A stretch of 64,000 nt of DNA, taken from assembly GCF_000720455.1 (NCBI RefSeq), contig NZ_JOAK01000040.1:13821-77820 (forward strand), read 5' to 3'. The notes below the pieces were generated by a model. It was not told the origin of the DNA, made no database searches, and saw only the letters and a program-made list of their open reading frames with translations. A program made the translations under genes and the position numbers. The DNA is from Streptomyces virginiae. GTDB lineage: Bacteria > Actinomycetota > Actinomycetes > Streptomycetales > Streptomycetaceae. Below are positions 56,501 through 63,870 of this stretch, in pieces. The first letter of the stretch is position 1. The number at the start of each line of letters is the position of its first letter.

Positions 56501-59406
56501 GCCCACAGTTCACCGGCGGTGAGCCCGGGCGGGGCGCCGGGCCCGCCCTGGCCGCGGGTCTCCTCGTAGGCGAGCCAGGAGGTGAACACGTCCTCGTACA
56601 GCCGTGCCGGGCTGAGGGCGCGGCCCGCTCCGGCGACGGCGCGCAGCTGGTCCTGGCTGAGGTCGGCGACGAAGGAGAGCAGCCGCGGGTTGCGGCAGAG
56701 CATCAGCAGGTCGGGGATGTTGCGCAGGAGCTGGTAGCGCTGGTCGGCGGCGTGTTCGTCGCCGTAGCCGCGGACGAGGTAGGAGCGGATCTGCGCCGGG
56801 GTGAAGCCCTCGACGGACAGGACGCGGCGCTGCGGCAGGAGCCCTACGCGCTCGCCGAGCGCGGTGAGGACCTGGGCGTGCGACTTGAAGTGCTGGGTGC
56901 GGCTGCTGACGACGATCTTGGCGTTGTCGACGGCGGCGTCGAGGAGGACCTGGAGGTGGTCGGCGGCGCGGTCGTAGCTGACCCGGTGGACCAGTTCGTC
57001 GAAGCCGTCGAAGAGCAGGACGACGCGGCCCTGGGCGAGCATGTAGCGCAGGGCCCGCAGGTCGATGGTGTCGACGCCGTGGCCGGCGAGGTGGGCGGCG
57101 ACGAGCCCTTCGAGGCTGTGCGCCCGGTCGAGCGTGTTGAGCGGGATCAGCAGCGGTGTCAGGTGCGGGAGCTGTTCGGGGATGCGGCGGGCCAGCTCGC
57201 GCAGGGCGAAGGTCTTGCCGTGTCCGAAGTCGCCGAGGAGCAGGACGAAGCGGCCGTGGTCGGACTCCAGGAGTTCCAGGAGCTCCTCGACGAGGCCGTC
57301 GCGTTCCTGCCCGTCGGGGCGGTCCGCGTCGCGGTAGCGCTGGGGCAGGTACAGGCCCGGGGCGTACTGCTCGCTGCCGGCCAGCCGGGCCGTCTGCGCG
57401 GTGACGTAGCCGCGCAGGTCGAGCAGACCCTGGAACTCGATGAAGCTGCGCACCCTGACGCGTACGCCGTGGCCGGCCGCCCGGTGGCGCAGCCCGCCGG
57501 GCGGCGCGTCGCCCCCGTAGACGATGACGGCCTCGGAACCGGAGTCGGTGGCGTGCACCTGGCCGACGAACCGGTCGAGCTCCTCCTCGGTGGGCGTGCC
57601 GGGGTGGACGGCGATGCGCTGCTGCTGGACGACGTCGTCCTCCTGCTCCTGCCAGGTGGCCATGATCTGGACCATGTCGGCCGGCTCGCGGCGCGGTACG
57701 TCGCGCAGCCGCACGCCCGCCCTGCGCACCCGGCAGATCTCCTTGACGCGTTCGGCGAGCGCGGCGGCGGGGTCGTCGAGGGGGGCCCGGCCCTGGGCGT
57801 GCTCGACGTTGATCACGGGGGGCAGTTCGGGGACGGGGAAGACGCGGCGGGTGTGGCGCCATTCACCGGGGAACCGCTCGGCTTCGGACGTGATGCGGTC
57901 GTCCCAGCGGGTGACGGCTTCGGCGGTGACCTGCAGCAGCTGGAAGCGGGCGGGGGCGGCGGAGCCGAAGAGCGGCAGCCCGCCTGCGGGTCCGGTGAGC
58001 CGGCTGTGGCCGGGGGCGGCGGACAGGGTGCGCGGGCCGCCGGTCGGGCCGTGCAGCAGCAGGTGCAGCCGTGGGGCGGCGAGCCGGGCGAGGGTGTCGG
58101 CGTCCCGCAGTCCGCCGGGGCCGCCGACCGCGTCGCCGGGGCGGCGGCCGTCGGTGAGCGGGTGGCGCAGCGCGCCGATGCGCAGCCAGCCCTCTTCCTC
58201 GTAGCGGCGCATGGCTTCGGCGAACCAGGCGGCCTGGTCGCGGCCGATGAAGCCGTACTGCTCCTCGGGGCGGTGGCTGTAGGCGATGGAGGAGTTGAAT
58301 CCGGCGACGACGGTGCTCAGTTCGGGCACCGGGAAGAGGGTCCAGGGCTGGTCGCTGTCGAAGACGGTGTCCAGCCCCTGGTAGAGGCCGCGGAACAGCC
58401 GGGTGTAGTGGCGCCATTTGGGCCAGTACGGCGGCTGCGGTGCCACTTCGTCGGCCTCGCAGGTGTGGAAGTACGCCTGGGAGGCGGCCTGGTTCACGTC
58501 CTGCGCGCCCGGTACGACCATCACCCGCTGGGGCGGCAGGTCGAGCTGGGACCGCAGGGTGGTGAGGAAGCTGAGGGCCTGGTCGCACTCGCGGGGGCTG
58601 CCGGAGGCGGTGAGGTCGCCGGTGACCACCATGAGGTCGGGGGACGGTGCTCCCGCGTCCCGGAGCATGATGAGGTCGCCGCGGATCTGGCGGCTGAGCG
58701 AGTCGGGTTCGCGGCCCCGCCCGAAATCGGGGCCGGCCAGGTGCAGGACGGTCACGGCGTCGTGGCCGTTGCCGGCGGTGCCGGCCGGGGCGGCCTGCGG
58801 GTAGAGGGGTGCCCGGGCGGGACGGCGGCGGCCCGCCCAGCCGGGGCCGGCGAGCGCGCTCGGCCGCAGCCGGCCCGGGTGGGCCTGCTCGGGGAGGCGG
58901 ACACCGCCCGAGCCGCCGCCCGTGGCGCTGCCGGGGTAGCCGGGGCGGCGGCCGGGGCGGGCGTGCCCGTCGACGGCCTGTCCGACCCGGGTGAGCAGCA
59001 GGGAGCGGGCGGTGTCGGTGTCGGCGACGCCCACCAGGTCGACGTAGGTGATCGTGGCGAGGAGCCCCTCGATCGGCATCTCGTCGACCCGGACGGTCAG
59101 GAGGCGTCGTTCGGGTGACTCGGGGGAGGCCCGGAGCGCTGCCTGCCACTCCATGCGACCGTAGGTGGACCGTTCGTAGTGGCGCGACAGGACGGCGATC
59201 ACCGCGACGGACTCGCTGACGCCGCGGTCCATGAAGTCGATGAAGTTGGTTCCCGGTACGAAGTCCCAGGCCTGCACGACCGTGCGGTAGCCGGCTTCCT
59301 CCAGGGTCCAGGCGATCCATGCGGCCCACTGCTCGTCCGCCGGCGAGTAGCTGATGAAGAAGTCGAACTCCCGTACCGGCACCCCGAATTGCCCGTCCGT
59401 CGTCAT
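53554..59406 (-). CDS. TIR / pseudo-phosphoesterase / NACHT / pentapeptide / WD40 STAND protein
   Basis: A 1950-residue multidomain protein from ATG 59406. There is no Shine-Dalgarno sequence, but a TACCAT sits six bases upstream, so a leaderless transcript is likely. TIR (about 10-125): FDFFISYSPADEQW and the putative NADase Glu86 in STYGRMEWQA. A calcineurin-like fold (about 213-450) keeps VVTGDLT but has HLAGPDFG and VPGAQDVN instead of the metal-binding motifs. An alpha/beta segment (about 540-690) follows. NACHT (about 720-880): LLGDFGHGKTFAL (Lys731), VVLLFDGFDEL and VVSSRTQ. Pentapeptide repeats lie at about 1115-1205, about 15 WD40 repeats at 1255-1880, and then a family-typical tail. 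TIR-NACHT proteins sense invaders and deplete NAD+; that role is inferred. Confidence 0.9.
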   Translation of the reverse strand: MTTDGQFGVPVREFDFFISYSPADEQWAAWIAWTLEEAGYRTVVQAWDFVPGTNFIDFMDRGVSESVAVIAVLSRHYERSTYGRMEWQAALRASPESPERRLLTVRVDEMPIEGLLATITYVDLVGVADTDTARSLLLTRVGQAVDGHARPGRRPGYPGSATGGGSGGVRLPEQAHPGRLRPSALAGPGWAGRRRPARAPLYPQAAPAGTAGNGHDAVTVLHLAGPDFGRGREPDSLSRQIRGDLIMLRDAGAPSPDLMVVTGDLTASGSPRECDQALSFLTTLRSQLDLPPQRVMVVPGAQDVNQAASQAYFHTCEADEVAPQPPYWPKWRHYTRLFRGLYQGLDTVFDSDQPWTLFPVPELSTVVAGFNSSIAYSHRPEEQYGFIGRDQAAWFAEAMRRYEEEGWLRIGALRHPLTDGRRPGDAVGGPGGLRDADTLARLAAPRLHLLLHGPTGGPRTLSAAPGHSRLTGPAGGLPLFGSAAPARFQLLQVTAEAVTRWDDRITSEAERFPGEWRHTRRVFPVPELPPVINVEHAQGRAPLDDPAAALAERVKEICRVRRAGVRLRDVPRREPADMVQIMATWQEQEDDVVQQQRIAVHPGTPTEEELDRFVGQVHATDSGSEAVIVYGGDAPPGGLRHRAAGHGVRVRVRSFIEFQGLLDLRGYVTAQTARLAGSEQYAPGLYLPQRYRDADRPDGQERDGLVEELLELLESDHGRFVLLLGDFGHGKTFALRELARRIPEQLPHLTPLLIPLNTLDRAHSLEGLVAAHLAGHGVDTIDLRALRYMLAQGRVVLLFDGFDELVHRVSYDRAADHLQVLLDAAVDNAKIVVSSRTQHFKSHAQVLTALGERVGLLPQRRVLSVEGFTPAQIRSYLVRGYGDEHAADQRYQLLRNIPDLLMLCRNPRLLSFVADLSQDQLRAVAGAGRALSPARLYEDVFTSWLAYEETRGQGGPGAPPGLTAGELWAAVTALAWRLWESGRSALRLDELTETVAATLSELTESPLTPSERAQAVGAGSLLVRSSDGVFQFIHGSVVEWLVAREAARQLDRGRHTLLVARPLSQLAVEFFCDLADHELCARWVREVLDSPGRGVSDAARANAVRISDRLRVPANADLRGARLAGEDLSHRDFCGVDLSDADLTDTRLIGANLSGALLRGTRLTGARLDRADLSGADLSGANLSRARLTRADLRGAELTGSRWHRAALIDVAMDDAVRAAPELGTAAIAPGMPVDAGFRPSAVGVPYGFGMRTSRLPEPIAYSADGELLAVGSEDGSILVCGADDGLAVRTLQGHEGRVYAVKFRPDVIATGGSDGTVRLWDPVTGACRHTLEIHPDGVWPVSFDEAGTLLATGDSEGLVTVWDVATGRPAHRLPGHTAPVYTAVHSRDGMLLTGDASARVRLWDLDTGTCVREIDGHQGAVYRARFSPDGTLFATADRGAGGRGGTVRIWRTSDARLLHEFTGHTGRVYVLDFHPAGNLLASGCTDGQVRLWDPVVGTPAGVLERGTGAVYQVLFGDDGNLLAACDSNGAVRLWTVTGGPHGHTIALHAQQPAPHRGTAWACAFRPGDSQLLTVGNDGGARIWDSATGQGKRILRGHGRRISGVAFSADGSQLATAGNDGVVRLWDTRTGRRTEELLGRGDRLVSAAFSPVEPLLATASNDGDMYLWDPVGGHYLRELDAETEHVWAEAFNADGTLLATANDDDSVHVWFRPTGSPVSNLTGHRGRVRSIAFRSDGDLLATGCDDSVVRVWEARSGRLVEELGGGAGHADRVYGVAYGQDSAWLASASWDGTAVVWRDGEARLRLRGRGGRLWAVAAHPRRPLLAAAGDDRAVALWDADTGERVTDLVGHTGRVLSLAFSPDGTTLASGAEDGTVRLWNIPADGEPPSLRATLMGMADGWAALTPAGGYKYEGDVAGEFWHVVGMSRFTPGELDEYLPGIHRLPLGEEL

Positions 59407-59506
59407 GGGACCATGGTAGGGCGGGAGCCCGTGCCCGCGCGGGCGTGTCCGGATCCCGCCGGGACCGCCTGCCGGCCCGGCGCGGGTCTGTGCGACGCTG
59501 TTCGCC

Positions 59507-60697
59507 GTGTCTCTCCTCAGGCGTCTGCATCCCCTCGACTGGCTGGCCGGCGGGCTGCTCGCACTCGGTGTGCTCTGCGTCGTCACCGGTCTGCTGCCGC
59601 GCGCGCCCGCCGGGGACGTCATGGAACGCATCGGGCCGCTGGTGGTCTTCCTGGCCACCGTCATCGTCCTCGCCGAGCTGACCGGCAGGGCGGAGGTCTT
59701 CGACGTGGTCGCCACCTGGGTGGCGCGGGTGGGCCGCGGCAACTACGCGCTGCTCTTCTGTCTCTGCGTCGCCTTCGCCTCCGTCACGACGATCACCTTG
59801 AACCTGGACACGACGGCGGTCCTGCTGACACCGGTGATGCTGGCGCTGGCGGCCCGGGTGGGCATCGCGCCCGTACCGCTGGCGATGACCACGGTGTGGC
59901 TGGCCAACACGGCGAGCCTGCTGCTCCCCGTGTCGAACCTGACGAACCTGCTCGCCGCGGACCGGGTGGCGCTGGCCCCGTCGGAGATGGCCGCCACCAT
60001 GTGGGCGCCTCAGCTGGCCGCCGTGGCCGTGACGATGGCCTGCCTGTGGGGCTTCTACTGGCGCCCGGGACGGCGCGGCGCGGTCAGCTACGCGCCCCCG
60101 GCGCCGCCGCGCCCCAAGGACCGGGTGCTGTTCCGGGTGTCGGCGCTGGCGTGCGGCGGCTTCCTGGTGGCGCTGCTCCTGGCCGACGTACCGCTGTGGT
60201 CCGCGTCGATGGCGGCCGCGCTGGTCGTGGTGGTGGCCTTCGCGGTCCGCGACCGCGGGGCGCTGCGCCTGTCCCTGGTCCCGTGGCGGCTGCTCGTGCT
60301 GGTCCCGGGCATGTTCCTGGTCGTGGAGGCCGTCAACGCGCACGGGCTGCACGACCTGCTGGCCGCGGCGATGGGCTCGGACAACGGCTTCGTCGGGATG
60401 CTGCGGTCGGCCTCGGTCGGTGCGGGCTTCTCCAACGTGCTCAACAACCTGCCGGCGTACATGGCGGGCGAGGCGGCCGTCCCCGAGGCCAACCACCACC
60501 AGCTGCTGGCGCTGCTCGTCGGGGTCAACGTCGGCCCGGTCGTCACGCCGTGGGCCTCGCTGGCGACCCTGCTGTGGTTCGAGCGGTGCCGCTGGCACGG
60601 CACCCGCATCGAGCTGCGCCGCTTCCTCGGTACGGGGCTGGTCCTCTCGGTGGCCGGCACCGTGTCGGCGACGCTGGCGCTGGCCGCCACGAGCTGA
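59507..60697 (+). CDS. SLC13/ArsB-NhaD-like permease
   Basis: A 396-residue membrane protein from GTG 59507 with about 10-11 helices. Diagnostic stretches are FASVTTITLNLDTTAVLLTP in the first half and SNVLNNLPAYMAGEA with VNVGPVVTPWASLATLLWFE in the second. These are the paired re-entrant hairpin regions of the ion-transporter superfamily that includes ArsB, NhaD and SLC13. It lacks arsR/arsC neighbours, so arsenite export is not supported. Anion uptake or export is equally possible. It is divergent from the TIR-NACHT gene across 100 bases. Confidence 0.87.
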   Translation: MSLLRRLHPLDWLAGGLLALGVLCVVTGLLPRAPAGDVMERIGPLVVFLATVIVLAELTGRAEVFDVVATWVARVGRGNYALLFCLCVAFASVTTITLNLDTTAVLLTPVMLALAARVGIAPVPLAMTTVWLANTASLLLPVSNLTNLLAADRVALAPSEMAATMWAPQLAAVAVTMACLWGFYWRPGRRGAVSYAPPAPPRPKDRVLFRVSALACGGFLVALLLADVPLWSASMAAALVVVVAFAVRDRGALRLSLVPWRLLVLVPGMFLVVEAVNAHGLHDLLAAAMGSDNGFVGMLRSASVGAGFSNVLNNLPAYMAGEAAVPEANHHQLLALLVGVNVGPVVTPWASLATLLWFERCRWHGTRIELRRFLGTGLVLSVAGTVSATLALAATS

Positions 60698-60713
60698 GCC
60701 GGCGCGCCGGCCC

Positions 60714-61535
60714 TCAGGCGACGGCGCCCACCTCCCGCAGCAGGTACGACAGGGTCTCGCCGCGCGCCGCGACGAAGCTGCGCCCGGAGTCGTCCCCGGC
60801 GAAGCCGGGCGTGAAAGGCGCCCCGGACAGCGTGCGCAGCTCCACCCCCGCCTCGGCCGCGAGGAGCGCCCCGGTCGGCAGGTCCACGCCCTCGGCGCGA
60901 TAGCCGACGAAGGCGTCGATGGTGCCGCGCGCCAGCAGGCTCCAGCCGAGCAGCGGCGCCCACAGCTGGAGGACCCGTCTGCAGTGCAGCTCCAGGGCAC
61001 CGCGCAGGGCCACCGCCGTCACGTCACCGCGCCGCACGGCGTATCCCTGGGTCCAGGCGACGACGGGGCCGGGGCGCGGCAGGCCGGGGGCGGGCCCGGG
61101 CAGCGCCCCGGCGGAGCCGTGCGCCCCGTGGCCCCTGACCGCGTGCCAGGTCAGTCCGGTGACCGGTTCGTGCACCACGCCCAGCACCGGGGCGCCGCCC
61201 AGGCACAGCCCGATGCCGACCGCGTAGGCGGGAAGTCCGATCGCGACGTTGTTGCTGCCGTCCAGCGGGTCGACCAGCCAGGTGCGTTCGCCCGGGGCGT
61301 CCAGGAGGCCGGCCTCCTCCGACAGGATCCGGTCGTCGGGGAAGTGCCGCCGGATCCGGCCGAGGACGAGTTCCTCCGCGGCGAGGTCGAGGTCCACCTG
61401 CACGTCCCCGGACTCGTCCTTCGTGCGCAGGCAGTACGCCGCCCCGAAGCGCCTGCGCAGCAGGCCGCCCGCCTCCTGCGCCGCGGCGACGGCGACCCGC
61501 CTCTCGCGGTCGAAATCAGGCCCGCTGCTGGGCAT
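60714..61535 (-). CDS. Inositol-monophosphatase-family phosphatase
   Basis: A 273-residue member of the Li+-sensitive phosphatase superfamily (IMPase, CysQ, FBPase). The metal-binding motifs are present: ILSEEAGLL (Glu pair), WLVDPLDGSNNVAIG (Asp-Pro-Leu-Asp-Gly) and the C-terminal EGVDLPTGALLAAEAG, where Val replaces the usual Trp before the Asp. The substrate could be inositol phosphate, a nucleotide 3'-phosphate or a sugar phosphate. Its start lies 20 bases inside the end of the cupin-like gene, so the two are translationally coupled. It is the last gene of a three-gene operon. Confidence 0.9.
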   Translation of the reverse strand: MPSSGPDFDRERRVAVAAAQEAGGLLRRRFGAAYCLRTKDESGDVQVDLDLAAEELVLGRIRRHFPDDRILSEEAGLLDAPGERTWLVDPLDGSNNVAIGLPAYAVGIGLCLGGAPVLGVVHEPVTGLTWHAVRGHGAHGSAGALPGPAPGLPRPGPVVAWTQGYAVRRGDVTAVALRGALELHCRRVLQLWAPLLGWSLLARGTIDAFVGYRAEGVDLPTGALLAAEAGVELRTLSGAPFTPGFAGDDSGRSFVAARGETLSYLLREVGAVA

Positions 61536-62139
61536 CGATCCTCCTGAGGACGGTGTGGACGCTGCGCACGGTCTGCGCCTTGTCGCACAGCCGGCGGGTC
61601 GTGCGGCGCGGCCGGCCGTCGAGCGGCCCGAGGGACAGGTCGCGCCGGCCGGGGACCGACAGCCCGTGCACGAGGGTGGCCGCCGGCTCCGGGCCCTCCA
61701 GGGCGGTGGCGTGGAACTCCCCCGCGGGCAGGGTGTAGGTCTCCCCGCCGGAGCTGATGTGGGCGGGACCGGGCTCGCTGCGCACCAGCAGGGGGGTGGG
61801 GCGGATCTCGTCGACGCCGTCGCTGCGGCTGTGCACCTCGAACACCCGGTGGGTGGCGCCGTCCTCGCCGTCCCGCACCACCCGGGTGCGCACCGGCACG
61901 TTCGCGACGCGGCCGTACAGCACGCGGCTGCGCAGCTCCCAGCTGTGGGCGTGCAGGGGGGAGGCGTCCGGCTCGGCGCGGTTGTCGGCCTCGAAGAGGT
62001 GTACGCAGATCCCGCGCAGGCCCTCTCTCAGCAGCGGCAGGCACAGGAACCCGAGTGGATGGCGGACGGCACGCAACTCACGGTCCCCGGAGGCGATCTC
62101 CTCCAGGGAGACAAGGGTCCTTTGGAGCTCGTAGTCCAT
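61516..62139 (-). CDS. Cupin-like protein of unknown function
   Basis: A 207-residue protein from ATG 62139. The sequence pattern suggests a double-stranded beta-helix: HAHSWELRSRVLYGRV supplies two His and a Glu, and the second half has TYTLPAGEFHATALEG with Glu and His, the expected distribution of cupin metal ligands. The N-terminus (about 1-55) is helical. The C-terminus is basic (RPRRTTRRLCDKAQ). It lies 18 bases after the two-TM gene and overlaps the phosphatase gene. No enzymatic role can be assigned. Confidence 0.75.
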   Translation of the reverse strand: MDYELQRTLVSLEEIASGDRELRAVRHPLGFLCLPLLREGLRGICVHLFEADNRAEPDASPLHAHSWELRSRVLYGRVANVPVRTRVVRDGEDGATHRVFEVHSRSDGVDEIRPTPLLVRSEPGPAHISSGGETYTLPAGEFHATALEGPEPAATLVHGLSVPGRRDLSLGPLDGRPRRTTRRLCDKAQTVRSVHTVLRRIDAQQRA

Positions 62140-62157
62140 GGCACGCGCCGGAGCGCC

Positions 62158-63102
62158 TCACCTCCTGTAGGGGTCCTCCGCGTGCAGGGCCTTCTCGATG
62201 ATCTTGCCGATGTCGCTGTCGGTGAAGACGCGCGGCAGCGGGAGCCTCAGGTCGTCGAACAGCGTCCGTACTTCGTCGACGGTGGGTTCCTGGCCGAGGG
62301 GCGACGCGACGCGCAGATCGAGCACGGTGGCCTGCTCGCGGCTCTGGTGCAACTCGGTGACGTAGTAGTCGTAGAGCGGCTGCCCGCGCTCCACCAGCAG
62401 GTTCACCCGGGACTGGTCGTCCTGGGTGATCACGAGGCAGGTCTCGGAGAGGTCGAAGCGCAGGGTGGGCACGGCGGACGAGAGGTGCACGCTGATTTCG
62501 AGGGTCGTCAGCTGGCGCTGGTACCAGCAGGCGGCGAGGACGGTCGCGTACGACTCCCGGCGGACCCGGTCGGTGGTCCACACCTCGTCGCCCCGGCGCT
62601 GCCCGCCGAACATCTGCCGGAACCGGGCGTAGGCGGCGCAGGCGCGCTCGTCGGCCGGATTGACGATGTCGATCTTCACGTTGAGCTGGGAGCGCTGCTC
62701 CTTGGCCGCGGCCACGCACAGCGGCAGCGTGACCGCCCTCAGGTAGGTGCCCGTCCCGCCCTTGAAGTACCAGAGGTTGGTGTGCTGCCTGGCCTTGCGC
62801 AGCGCCTCGCCGACCTCGTTGCCGGAGAGCGAGCGGACCATCGCGAGGTCCTCCAGGGCCCGGCGGGTCCCGCTCAGCGCCTCGTGGATGCTGGCGGGCC
62901 GGCGCACCCGCTCCACGATCGAGCCGGTCGCCAGGAGACCGAGGACGACGAGGGTGGCGCCGGAGGAGACGTCGTCGCTGACGACGTCTCCGAAGATGTC
63001 CAGGAAGCCCACTCCCATCGCGACGCAGAGTGCGACCACCACGTCGGCGTTGCGCAGCATCCAGGCCACGAAGCGCTCCAGCCGCCCCACCTGCGCCGCC
63101 AT
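62158..63102 (-). CDS. Two-TM membrane protein with uncharacterised cytoplasmic domain
   Basis: A 314-residue protein from ATG 63102, after a GGGGGAGGGGG run. Two hydrophobic segments (VVVALCVAMGVGFLDIFG, then GATLVVLGLLATGSIV) fill residues about 20-58 and form a hairpin. The rest is soluble. Its most distinctive element is NLWYFKGGTGTYLRAVTLPL near residue 105, followed by KIDIVNPADERACAAYARFR, a pattern of predicted strands and helices that loosely recalls phospholipase-D-like folds but shows no HKD motif. It is the first gene of an operon with the cupin-like and IMPase-like genes. I do not recognise the family. Two-TM effectors are common in bacterial immune operons, but that is only analogy. 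Confidence 0.8.
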   Translation of the reverse strand: MAAQVGRLERFVAWMLRNADVVVALCVAMGVGFLDIFGDVVSDDVSSGATLVVLGLLATGSIVERVRRPASIHEALSGTRRALEDLAMVRSLSGNEVGEALRKARQHTNLWYFKGGTGTYLRAVTLPLCVAAAKEQRSQLNVKIDIVNPADERACAAYARFRQMFGGQRRGDEVWTTDRVRRESYATVLAACWYQRQLTTLEISVHLSSAVPTLRFDLSETCLVITQDDQSRVNLLVERGQPLYDYYVTELHQSREQATVLDLRVASPLGQEPTVDEVRTLFDDLRLPLPRVFTDSDIGKIIEKALHAEDPYRR

Positions 63103-63221
63103 GAACGCACCCCCTCCCCCGCCCCTGATCCGATGGTAGGGATCCTCAGGCGGCGCCACCAGAGCGACTTCGCGTCGTCGGGCGGCGCCCGCGCGCACGC
63201 CGGTCCACGCCTTCCGCGGTG

Positions 63222-63434
63222 TCAGGCCGTCACGGCTGCTTCCCGGCGGTCCGCCGGGAGTTCGAAGGTCTCGGCCAGCAGCTCGTAGGAGCGCCGGCGG
63301 TCGGCCGGGTCGGCCGTCAGCGTGTTGACGATCAGCTCGTCCACCCCGTGTGCCGCGGCGAGCGCCGTCAGTACGGCGTACACCCGCTCGGGCGCCCCGG
63401 AGACGAGGGCCGTGCGGTGGACCCTGGCCCGCTC
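63222..63434 (-). pseudogene. C-terminal stump of a luciferase-like (LLM) flavin monooxygenase
   Basis: The minus strand reads ERARVHRTALVSGAPERVYA, GVDELIVNTLTADPADRRRS and YELLAETF, the characteristic C-terminus of LLM-class flavin-dependent oxidoreductases (a GxPE segment, then VDELxVxT and RxRSYELLAEAF). Upstream the frame loses all similarity at about 63434, where a transposase-like remnant on the other strand begins nearby. Only about 70 of some 350 residues survive. Confidence 0.65.
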
Positions 63435-63609
63435 CGGCTCCGCCCCCGCCGCGCGTCCGCGGCAGCCGCAGCGGCCGCACATCCGCTCGGCGTTGGTCCG
63501 GGTACCGGACCCGGCCGCCCGGGGCGCGCACCAGACGTACCGGCTGTTCGGCGAACCGTTCGCGGCTCCGGTTGCGGGGCCGGCGCCGGGGCCCGGGGCG
63601 CGGGCGGGC

Positions 63610-63846
63610 GGGGCGGTGTGGCTCACCGACATGAGCCGCCACCGAATGGGCGACCTGCTGCGCCTGGTACGGCGGTCGGGCCGGGCAGCCGCCAGGCTCG
63701 GCGTCCTGGCCGACGACTTCGGCCTCCTGGACTTCGAGGGACGCTCCTTCCCCGGCTGGCACCACCACATGACCTTGATGTCCGCCGCGTACGCCTACAC
63801 GGGGCTGCCCGCCCTGCGGGAGCGCTGGGACCGCTGGGCCGGATAG
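63610..63846 (+). mobile_element. Transposase C-terminal remnant (IS701-like)
   Basis: The frame ending at TAG 63844-63846 reads AVWLTDMSRHRMGDLLRLVR, then DDFGLLDFEGRSFPGWHHHM and TLMSAAYAY. The F-E-G-R-S-x-P-G-W-H-H-H block is the conserved C-terminus of DDE transposases of the IS701 group. No N-terminal catalytic part, start codon or terminal inverted repeats were found. The fragment abuts the truncated monooxygenase gene, so the insertion probably caused that truncation. Confidence 0.6.
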
Positions 63847-63870
63847 TGGGACCCGGCTGCGCCGGTGGCG

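Noticed and set aside
59507..60697. Arsenite-resistance permease
   Set aside because: The fold fits the ArsB/NhaD superfamily, but no arsR, arsC or arsenate-related gene is nearby, so the substrate is left open.
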